Source: CBDUQN01 sp965369375 (lineage in GTDB: Bacteria; Krumholzibacteriota; Krumholzibacteriia; Krumholzibacteriales; Krumholzibacteriaceae). Taken from it: a stretch of DNA of 8,796 nt. The notes below the pieces were generated by a model. The model saw nothing but the letters and a program-made list of their open reading frames with translations. It was not told the origin of the DNA and made no database searches. A program made the position numbers and the translations under genes. Shown here in pieces: positions 1 through 4,903 of the stretch (position 1 is its first letter; every line of letters starts with the position of its first letter). The stretch is taken from assembly GCA_965369375.1 (NCBI GenBank), contig CBDUQN010000111.1:1-8796 (forward strand). The letters are read 5' to 3'.

Positions 1-76
1 TCACCTGGCAATTGCCGCTCGTCAGCCGGTACCCCTGGTTTTACGCAAGTCCCCCCCCAAGAGAATTACAACCACA

Positions 77-87
77 GGTATTATACC
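77..87 (-). promoter_or_regulatory. Candidate minus-strand extended -10 promoter / small operator
   Basis: Read on the minus strand this is TGGTATAAT, a consensus TATAAT (80-85) directly preceded by TGn, which is the extended -10 pattern. No good -35 lies 16-18 nt upstream. The same bases form an 11-nt inverted repeat, GGTAT-T-ATACC, so a repressor operator is an equal possibility. If a promoter, the transcript would start near 73, run through a G8 tract (58-51) and leave the window to the left, towards a divergently oriented gene that cannot be seen. Confidence 0.3.
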
Positions 88-208
88 ATGCACTTTTTTC
101 ACCCCCAGAGACGCCTCCAGAAGCACAAAAACGAAGAATTTGATAAAAATGGTGGGATGGGGTGAGAAACAGCCGCAGACGAAGCGACAAGCGCCTTGAG
201 GGGCACGC

Positions 209-229
209 AAAAAGGCTGTTGCAACAGCC
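209..229 (-). terminator. Terminator-like palindrome with T tract, minus strand
   Basis: The perfect self-complementary sequence GGCTGTTGCAACAGCC (214-229) folds as a 6-bp stem with a TGCA loop, and on the minus strand it is followed by five T (213-209). That is the shape of a rho-independent terminator for leftward transcription. On the + strand it is followed by CCCAAAACG, so it would not end rightward transcripts. No minus-strand gene is visible that needs it; it may insulate the left neighbour from antisense readthrough. Confidence 0.45.
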
Positions 230-281
230 CCCAAAACGTGCTCTAAATACCTGTCAAGAAAGAAATTAACTAAATTTTCAT

Positions 282-485
282 CTTTATCGGAAGGCTGTTA
301 TATGTGTATTTAAAAAACTATAAGAAACGGTGGTTTTTGTCGAATTAATTATGATCGTAAAGAGGATTTCATGCGGCCTCAAATATGATCGTAAGGCGGA
401 TATCATGAGAATTTACATATGATCGTAACGGGGATTTATGTGAGATCTAAAATTTATCGAAATGGGATTATATGAGCATACTAAT
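282..485 (+). repeat. Array of six imperfect 34-nt tandem repeats
   Basis: Three well-conserved units begin with the identical TATGATCGTAA at 350, 384 and 418, exactly 34 nt apart. A fourth, degenerate unit keeps the phase at 452 (TTTATCGAAATGGGATTATATG). Two more degenerate units sit upstream, near 282 (TATCGGAAGG...TATATG) and 317 (GAAACGGTGGTTTTTG). Units at 350 and 384 match at 25 of 34 positions by eye. Each has a purine-rich G block then an ATG-like element about 20 nt in. There are no unique spacers, so this is not a CRISPR array. It ends about 60 nt before the -35 box of the riboflavin promoter. Function unknown: protein binding sites, a decayed minisatellite, or short leader ORFs. 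Confidence 0.75.
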
Positions 486-547
486 ATTGGGCTGGAAAAG
501 AATGCGCAGGAACATGTGAGAGTAAAACCATACTATTGACTGCGAAC

Positions 548-576
548 TTGACACGGACCTGCAATTCTTCTATTCT
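548..576 (+). promoter_or_regulatory. Probable sigma70-type promoter of the riboflavin operon
   Basis: A perfect -35 box TTGACA (548-553) is separated by exactly 17 nt from TATTCT (571-576), a good -10 box. Transcription would start near 583, about 43 nt before the FMN aptamer, which is a sensible place for a riboswitch-controlled operon. No other pairing in the region is as good; TTGACT at 536 has no -10 at proper spacing. Confidence 0.7.
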
Positions 577-588
577 TTTATTAATGTT

Positions 589-614
589 ACGGTGGAAGGA
601 AATATATCCGCCGT
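589..614 (+). other. Leader stem-loop at the 5' end of the rib transcript
   Basis: Bases 589-596 (ACGGTGGA) pair with 607-614 (TCCGCCGT) over 8 bp including one G-U pair, closing a 10-nt loop. The hairpin would start within about 6 nt of the predicted transcription start and end just before the FMN aptamer. Such 5'-terminal stems can protect an mRNA from decay; that role is inference. Confidence 0.35.
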
Positions 615-625
615 TGCAGAGCTTT

Positions 626-750
626 AAACCTTCGGGGCGGGGTGAAAGTCCCCACCGGCGGTGAAAGTCCGCGAATGGGTCTCTCCTCGGGACCCACCGA
701 TCCGGTGGAATTCCGGAACCGACAGTTACAGTCTGGATGGGAGAAGGTTG
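626..750 (+). promoter_or_regulatory. FMN riboswitch aptamer (RFN element)
   Basis: All hallmark blocks of the RFN element are present in order: TTCGGGGCGGGGTGAAAGTC (631-650), CCCACCGGCGGTGAAAGTCC (651-670), then GATCCGGTGGAATTCCGG, then ACCGACAGTTACAGTCTGGA, then TGGGAGAAGG. The closing P1 helix pairs AACCTTC (627-633) with GAAGGTT (743-749). A variable arm pairs TGGGTC (676-681) with GACCCA (691-696). The element binds flavin mononucleotide and lowers expression of riboflavin genes when FMN is plentiful. It lies between the promoter and ribD, so it should control the whole operon. Identity is essentially certain; the switching mechanism is less clear. Confidence 0.97.
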
Positions 751-875
751 GCAATTACTGCCATTGGAAGCGATGCCATTGTGCGGCGTTGCCCCCATTC
801 TGTGTAGCAAACCCCCCGAAGCATAAAAAATTTCGACGAGGGCCGTGAACCGCCCCGAATCGGCGGGAAGCATGG
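751..875 (+). promoter_or_regulatory. Riboswitch expression platform with candidate RBS-sequestering hairpin
   Basis: About 150 nt separate the aptamer from the ribD ATG, and I see no GC-rich hairpin followed by a T tract, so classical transcription attenuation is not evident. A hairpin CCGCC (850-854) / GGCGG (862-866) covers the purine-rich GGCGGGAAG (862-870), the likely ribosome binding region for an early ribD start. Nearer the aptamer there is a small TGGCA/TGCCA stem (749-753 with 759-763), a GGCAA (750-754) that could alternatively pair with TTGCC (789-793), and a direct repeat TGCCATTG (759-766, 774-781). CCCCCCG at about 812-818 could compete for the G-rich strand of the last hairpin. 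Control at translation initiation is the favoured inference. Confidence 0.45.
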
Positions 876-899
876 GTGCGCGGCAGTGGACACGGTGTA

Positions 900-2039
900 A
901 TGGCAACAGATACGGAGTATATGAAAAAAGTATTGGAGCTTGCCGCAAGAGGCCTCGGTTCGACATTTCCGAATCCGCTTGTGGGAGCCGTCATCGTGCA
1001 GGGTAGTGAGATCGTTGGTGAGGGGTATCACCGGGGGCCGGGGAATCCGCACGCCGAGATCGAAGCAATCCGCGTAGCTGGGGATCGGACGAGAGGAGCA
1101 ACGCTCTACCTGAACCTCGAGCCTTGCTGCCATTTCGGCCAGACGCCGCCATGCACGGATGCGATACGCGAAGCTGAGCTTTCGAAGGTGGTTTTCAGTC
1201 ACTACGATCCCGATTCACGTGTGTGCGGCAGGGGATCGCGCGCACTCGAAAAGGCTGGTATGGAGGTTCGATCGGGATTGTCTGCCGCCGAAGCACTCGA
1301 GTTGAATCTGCCGTATGTTCACTGGAGTATCACGGGCAGGACGTTCGTCGTCCTGAAGCTCGCATCGACACTCGATGGACGTCTGACCGCTCCTGCGATG
1401 AAATACCTCACGGGGGAGGGAGCGAGACGGCATGTTCATAAACTCAGGGCGTGGACACAGGCGATTGCGGTAGGGATTGGAACAATCGAAAAGGACAAGC
1501 CGGCGCTCGATCGCCGGATGTTGGGTACCGAGATGCCTGCACCGATACGGATGGTCTTCGATTCGCATGTCCGGTTTCCGGTGGATCATCCATGGCTCGA
1601 GGCGCAGGAAAATACAATCGTCTACTGTTCGGAACGGGCGGATAGGGATCGAAAGACGCGTCTCGAGGATGCGGGATGTGTAGTGGTACGATTGCCCGGA
1701 AAAAATGGCGCACTCGATCTCTCGAGATGGATCGATGATACGAGCGCGCGGGGGATCGCATCGGTTCTCGTAGAGGGGGGTGGGCAGATTTCGACGACAC
1801 TCATCAGAGAGGGGCTCTTCGACCGCTTCGTTCTCTTCTACGCCGCGGTTATCTCCGGTGAACAAGAGGTTTCCTGGTTTCACGACCAGGAATCCCCCGA
1901 ATGGCTGTGTCGCGGAGATCTTGTTCTGACCGCTGCGGAACAATTCGGGAATGATGTCATGGCGATCTACGATCGTGCTCGAATCACTGAGTACTTGGCG
2001 AGAGTTACCGAAGGGGCAGGCTCGTGTTTACAGGATTGA
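900..2039 (+). CDS. ribD: Bifunctional riboflavin biosynthesis deaminase/reductase RibD
   Basis: RibD deaminates the pyrimidinone made by GTP cyclohydrolase II and then reduces its ribosyl side chain with NADPH, steps two and three of riboflavin synthesis, in the cytoplasm. From the ATG at 900 it is 379 aa, normal for the family. The N-terminal deaminase shows TFPNPLVGAVIV (22-33), the zinc and catalytic HAE (51-53) and PCCHFGQTPPC (75-85; ligands H51, C76, C85). The C-terminal reductase (about 148-370) shows LKLASTLDGR (152-161), TGEGAR, VGIGT (191-195) and VEGGG (291-295). The usual DDP after VGxGT reads DKP here and the usual RAxxDAI reads RAWTQAI, so the reductase half is somewhat divergent. 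An in-frame GTG at 876 lies 5 nt after GGCGGGAAG and is a serious alternative start adding 8 residues; ATG 900 fits the family N terminus better. The 3' end overlaps ribE by 16 nt. Confidence 0.95.
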   Translation: MATDTEYMKKVLELAARGLGSTFPNPLVGAVIVQGSEIVGEGYHRGPGNPHAEIEAIRVAGDRTRGATLYLNLEPCCHFGQTPPCTDAIREAELSKVVFSHYDPDSRVCGRGSRALEKAGMEVRSGLSAAEALELNLPYVHWSITGRTFVVLKLASTLDGRLTAPAMKYLTGEGARRHVHKLRAWTQAIAVGIGTIEKDKPALDRRMLGTEMPAPIRMVFDSHVRFPVDHPWLEAQENTIVYCSERADRDRKTRLEDAGCVVVRLPGKNGALDLSRWIDDTSARGIASVLVEGGGQISTTLIREGLFDRFVLFYAAVISGEQEVSWFHDQESPEWLCRGDLVLTAAEQFGNDVMAIYDRARITEYLARVTEGAGSCLQD

Positions 2040-2629
2040 TCGAGGAAGTGGGAAAGGTTGCCTTGTTCAGAAGATCCGCAAAGGGGGCGCGCATGACGGT
2101 GCGCTCGACACTCGAGGGTTTAGCAATCGGTGAGAGTGTTGCCGTTAACGGTGTCTGCCAGACGGTTGTCGAGGTCAGGGGTGCAGCCTTTTCCTGCGAT
2201 GTGCTCGAGGAAACCCTCCGTGTTTCCAATCTCGGAACACTTCGCCCGGGGACACCGGTTAACCTCGAGCGGGCTCTCCGCCAGGGAGACAGGATGGGAG
2301 GTCATATCGTGAACGGCCATGTAGACGGTCTCGGCAGTGTCGTGAAAATCACGAGAAATCCATTGAGCCTCGAGATATCGGTTGAACCCGAGATCTCGAA
2401 ATTTCTCGTGCCGAAAGGTTCTGTGGCTGTCGACGGTGTCAGCCTGACGGTAGGCCCGGCGCCGGTGAACAACCGGTTTAGAGTATTTATTATTCAACAC
2501 ACGTGGAACAATACGAATCTCAAAAGTGTACGAACCGGAAAAAAAGTGAATATAGAAGTCGATATTCTTGGAAAGTACATTCTGAATTTCCTCCGTCAGG
2601 GAGGAAACGGTATTGAGAACGAGAGGTGA
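2024..2629 (+). CDS. ribE: Riboflavin synthase, alpha-type trimer subunit
   Basis: Riboflavin synthase dismutates two 6,7-dimethyl-8-ribityllumazine molecules into riboflavin and the pyrimidinedione precursor, the last step of the pathway. The protein is 201 aa, close to the usual 200-215. It has the hallmark N terminus MFTGLIEEVG (1-10) and two tandem lumazine-binding barrels: the first with NGVCQTV (42-48) and ETLRVSNLG (63-71), the second with GGHIVNGHVDG (92-102), VDGVSLTV (135-142) and a C-terminal VNIEVDILGKY. The start is GTG at 2024, preceded by AAGGGG (2011-2016) at 7-nt spacing, and it lies inside the end of ribD, so the two are probably translationally coupled. The gene is called ribE or ribC (ribB in Bacillus) depending on the organism. 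Confidence 0.96.
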   Translation: MFTGLIEEVGKVALFRRSAKGARMTVRSTLEGLAIGESVAVNGVCQTVVEVRGAAFSCDVLEETLRVSNLGTLRPGTPVNLERALRQGDRMGGHIVNGHVDGLGSVVKITRNPLSLEISVEPEISKFLVPKGSVAVDGVSLTVGPAPVNNRFRVFIIQHTWNNTNLKSVRTGKKVNIEVDILGKYILNFLRQGGNGIENER

Positions 2630-3859
2630 GTGGCAGTGAGTGTATTTAGCTCGATCGAAGAAGCGATTGCCGACATCAAAGAAGGAAAGATGATCATCGT
2701 CGTCGATGACGAAAACAGGGAGAACGAAGGCGATATCGTCATGGCCGCCGAGAAGATCACGCCGGAGGCAGTGAATTTTATCGCCCGCCATGCGCGCGGC
2801 CTGATTTGCGTCCCCCTCGAAGGCGAGCGGCTGGACGAGCTCCGACTCGCTCCGATGGTCCAGGATAACACGGCGAAGATGGGTACGCCATTCGCTGTTT
2901 CGGTGGACGCGGTTCACGATACGACGACCGGTATCTCGGCGCATGACCGCGCGGTAACGATAAAGGCGCTCGTCGATCCAGAGACGAAACCGGAGGATCT
3001 TGCGCGTCCCGGTCATATCTTCCCTCTTCGTGCGGCCCGGGGTGGGGTGCTGCGCCGCTCCGGGCACACGGAAGCGGCCGTGGATTTTGCGAAACTCACC
3101 GGTCTCTCGCCGGCCGGAGTGCTGTGCGAGATCATGGCTGAAGACGGCTCGATGGCGCGGATCCCGGAACTCTCCAAGATGGCGGATGAATTCTCCCTGA
3201 AGATTGTAACGATCTATGACCTGATCCTGTACCGCCGCCGCAAGGAGAGGCTCATCAAGCGCGTCGCCGAAGCGATGCTTCCGACGAAATTCGGCGATTT
3301 TAAGCTCTTCGCATACGAGGGCACACTTGATCAATCTGCCAGTGTGGCGCTCATCATGGGAGAGCCGTGGAAGAAAAAGAGCGCCCTCGTCCGCGTGCAT
3401 TCGCAGTGTCTCACGGGAGATGTATTCGGTTCCTTACGGTGCGATTGCGGAGAACAGCTCGAACACGCGCTGGAGGCGATAGCTGAAGAGGGAAGCGGGG
3501 TATTCCTCTACATTCAGCAGGAGGGCAGAGGTATCGGACTCATGAACAAGATCCGCGCGTACGAACTGCAGGACCGCGGTCGCGACACCGTCGAGGCAAA
3601 CGAGGAGCTCGGCTTTCCACCCGATCTTCGCGATTACGGGATCGGAGCTCAGATACTCGCGGATCTCGATCTTCACAAGATCAGGTTGTTGACGAACAAT
3701 CCGCGCAAACTCATCGGGCTCAAGGCGTACGGGCTCGAAATCGTTGAACGGGTGCCGATCGAGATGGCTCCCAATAAAAGGAACATCAAATACCTGGCGG
3801 CCAAAAGGGACAAGCTGGGACACCTCTTTACCATCCTCGATGAACATGAAAAGGTGTAA
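2630..3859 (+). CDS. ribBA: Bifunctional 3,4-dihydroxy-2-butanone-4-phosphate synthase / GTP cyclohydrolase II
   Basis: This fusion makes both precursors of riboflavin: the RibB half converts ribulose 5-phosphate to dihydroxybutanone phosphate plus formate, and the RibA half opens GTP. It is 409 aa, typical of RibBA. RibB (about 1-205) has DDENRENEGD (26-35), TTTGISAHDRA (98-108), RPGHIFPL (126-133) and RSGHTEAAVD (143-152). RibA (about 206-409) has the zinc cysteines C260, C271 and C273 in QCLTGDVFGSLRCDCGEQL, then QQEGRGIGL (296-304), DYGIGAQIL and LLTNNPRK. Key residues of both halves look intact. The frame opens with GTG at 2630, directly after the ribE stop; another GTG at 2636 is 9 nt past GAGAGG (2621-2626) and may be the true start. 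Next gene begins 35 nt downstream. Confidence 0.97.
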   Translation: MAVSVFSSIEEAIADIKEGKMIIVVDDENRENEGDIVMAAEKITPEAVNFIARHARGLICVPLEGERLDELRLAPMVQDNTAKMGTPFAVSVDAVHDTTTGISAHDRAVTIKALVDPETKPEDLARPGHIFPLRAARGGVLRRSGHTEAAVDFAKLTGLSPAGVLCEIMAEDGSMARIPELSKMADEFSLKIVTIYDLILYRRRKERLIKRVAEAMLPTKFGDFKLFAYEGTLDQSASVALIMGEPWKKKSALVRVHSQCLTGDVFGSLRCDCGEQLEHALEAIAEEGSGVFLYIQQEGRGIGLMNKIRAYELQDRGRDTVEANEELGFPPDLRDYGIGAQILADLDLHKIRLLTNNPRKLIGLKAYGLEIVERVPIEMAPNKRNIKYLAAKRDKLGHLFTILDEHEKV

Positions 3860-3894
3860 CAGACAGACGGACCCGCCAAGAAAAGGAGAGTAAA

Positions 3895-4362
3895 ATGGTT
3901 GTAGAAAACGCCGGACACCTCATCGGAAAGGGAAAACGTTTTGCCATCGTCATCGGCAGGTTCAATGAGCTCATTACGAGGAACCTGCTCGGGGGCGCGC
4001 TCGATTGCCTCATACGGCACGGTGTCGCCGAGAAGGATATCGTCGTCTATTGGGTGCCGGGTTCCTTCGAGATTCCCCAGGCGGCGCGCTGCGCTTCAAA
4101 GACGAACGTCCACGCCATTATCTGCATCGGCGCTTTGATCAGGGGTGATACCCTTCATTTCGACGTGCTTGCCAATCAGGTTGCGCGAGACGTTTCGAAT
4201 GTGGCAAACGGCTCGGACAAACCGGTAACTTTCGGTATCATCACCGCCGATACACAGGAACAGGCACTCGACCGGGCGGGTGTCAAGGCGGGAAACAAGG
4301 GATGGCAGGCCGCGCTTTCTGCGATTGAAATGGCGAACCTGTTCCAAGGATTCAAGAAGTAG
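3895..4362 (+). CDS. ribH: 6,7-dimethyl-8-ribityllumazine synthase
   Basis: Lumazine synthase condenses the RibD-derived pyrimidinedione with dihydroxybutanone phosphate to give the substrate of riboflavin synthase; family members form pentamers or 60-mer capsids. At 155 aa it is full length. Visible signatures: RFNELIT (22-28), GALDCLIRHG (34-43), VPGSFEIP (54-61), GALIRGDTLHFD (79-90) with H88 at the position of the proton-transferring histidine, FGIITADTQEQA (113-124) and RAGVKAGNKGWQAA (127-140). The usual TPHFDYV is TLHFDVL here, a mild change. ATG 3895 follows a strong AAGGAGAG (3883-3890). It sits 35 nt after ribBA and ends 71 nt before nusB. Confidence 0.96.
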   Translation: MVVENAGHLIGKGKRFAIVIGRFNELITRNLLGGALDCLIRHGVAEKDIVVYWVPGSFEIPQAARCASKTNVHAIICIGALIRGDTLHFDVLANQVARDVSNVANGSDKPVTFGIITADTQEQALDRAGVKAGNKGWQAALSAIEMANLFQGFKK

Positions 4363-4383
4363 GAATACGAGCACGGTGGAATT

Positions 4384-4419
4384 GAGGAGAAATCCTCTGA
4401 AGCTGCATGTAAAGCAGCT
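4384..4419 (+). other. Two adjacent stem-loops in the ribH-nusB spacer
   Basis: The first is GAGGA-GAAA-TCCTC (4384-4397), a 5-bp perfect stem capped by a GNRA tetraloop. The second is AGCTGC (4401-4406) pairing with GCAGCT (4414-4419) around a 7-nt loop. No T tract follows, so they are not an intrinsic terminator, and nusB begins 14 nt later. They could be RNA processing or stability elements, or affect translation of nusB. No clear boxA-like sequence is seen beside them. Confidence 0.45.
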
Positions 4420-4433
4420 AAAGGCCGAAATAT

Positions 4434-4844
4434 ATGAGCAGAAGAAGAAAGGCCCGCGAGATCGCGCTCCAGACACTCTATGCCGGTGAAGTATCCGGTG
4501 AGAGCTGGGAAGATGCTTTTACGGCGACCGTCGAGCGACGGAAAGCATTCGGTGAGGCTGTGGAATATGCGAGGCGGCTCGTCAGCGAGGTTGTCGGGCA
4601 CAAGGAAGAGATCGATACGAGGATAGCCGAGCGACTCGAGAACTGGGAGCTCGATCGCGTTTCGATCATAGACCGCACCATATTGCGGATTTCACTGGCT
4701 GAGCTTCTCTATTTTCCGGAGACGCCGACCAACGTTATCATCAATGAGGCGATTGAGATCGCGCATCGTTTCAGCTCGCATGAGGCGGGGCGGTTCGTCA
4801 ACGGCTTGCTCGACAGGCTTGCGAAAGAGGTTCGCGAGATTTGA
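4434..4844 (+). CDS. nusB: Transcription antitermination factor NusB
   Basis: NusB binds boxA RNA with NusE (ribosomal protein S10) and takes part in rRNA transcription antitermination. The 136-aa all-helical protein matches family length and shows the N-terminal RRKAREIALQTLYAGE (4-19), NWELDRVSIIDRTILRIS (70-87), AELLYF, NVIINEAIEIAHRF and the C-terminal RFVNGLLDRLAKEV. nusB directly after ribH is a common bacterial arrangement. ATG 4434 has a modest AAAGG 9 nt upstream. The last 15 codons are duplicated downstream in an 83%-identical 53-bp tandem repeat, and the stop TGA (4842-4844) overlaps a TTG that opens the resulting mini-ORF. The protein itself looks intact. Confidence 0.95.
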   Translation: MSRRRKAREIALQTLYAGEVSGESWEDAFTATVERRKAFGEAVEYARRLVSEVVGHKEEIDTRIAERLENWELDRVSIIDRTILRISLAELLYFPETPTNVIINEAIEIAHRFSSHEAGRFVNGLLDRLAKEVREI

Positions 4845-4903
4845 AAAATATCAACGGTTTGCTCGACAGGCTTGCCGAGGAGGTTCGGGAAGTTTGAAAT
4901 ATT
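4798..4903 (+). repeat. 53-bp tandem duplication of the nusB 3' end and gene junction
   Basis: Copy 1 (4798-4850) is the last 15 or so codons of nusB plus its stop. Copy 2 (4851-4903) repeats it at 44 of 53 positions by eye. Copy 2 still reads INGLLDRLAEEVREV then a stop, against VNGLLDRLAKEVREI then a stop in copy 1. Both copies end in TTTGAAA, where the stop TGA overlaps a TTG. Because 53 is not a multiple of three, copy 2 is in another frame from nusB but is opened by the TTG at 4841. Copy 2 has a perfect AGGAGG (4878-4883), which copy 1 has only as AAGAGG. Confidence 0.9.
4841..4897 (+). CDS. Possible 18-codon mini-ORF between nusB and the phosphoesterase gene
   Basis: TTG at 4841 overlaps the nusB stop as TTGA and opens an 18-codon frame, MKNINGLLDRLAEEVREV, ending at TGA 4895-4897, which in turn overlaps the TTG start of the next gene as TTGA. 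Fifteen of the residues duplicate the NusB C terminus. The upstream AAAGAGG (4824-4830) is 10 nt away. It may be translated only to hand ribosomes from nusB to the phosphoesterase gene, or be a by-product of the duplication. Most differences from nusB are at third codon positions, which fits coding constraint but can also come from constraint on nusB itself. A stable peptide function is not claimed. Confidence 0.3.
   Translation: MKNINGLLDRLAEEVREV

Larger units (their letters stand above)
1..281. other. Intergenic region without a recognisable gene
   Basis: No frame here encodes a protein I recognise. The one longer open stretch (minus strand, about 22-234) is low-complexity, lacks a clear ribosome binding site and overlaps a terminator-like palindrome, so it is not called. 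Seen directly: a perfect 10-bp palindrome GGCAATTGCC (7-16), a run of eight C (51-58), the inverted repeat GGTATTATACC (77-87) and a 16-bp palindrome (214-229). The region probably separates the riboflavin operon from whatever lies to the left. Confidence 0.6.

Noticed and set aside
282..485. Repeat array as a CRISPR array
   Set aside because: Units abut directly at 34-nt spacing with no unique spacers, and no cas gene is present.
642..848. Short + strand open frame inside the riboswitch region
   Set aside because: It coincides with conserved RFN aptamer blocks; the reading frame is a by-product of a structured RNA.
726..1202. Minus-strand open frames over the riboswitch and the start of ribD
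   Set aside because: They lie opposite a conserved RNA element and the RibD deaminase domain, with no promoter or family similarity.
2120..3400. Long minus-strand open frame (about 426 codons) opposite ribE and ribBA
   Set aside because: It is antisense to two genes with full family signatures, its translation shows no recognisable domain, and such frames are expected from the biased codon use here.
4744..4893. Longer N terminus for the phosphoesterase starting at 4744
   Set aside because: It would overlap 100 nt of nusB in another frame, add an arginine-rich segment foreign to the family, and ignore the good AGGAGG plus TTG 4894 start.
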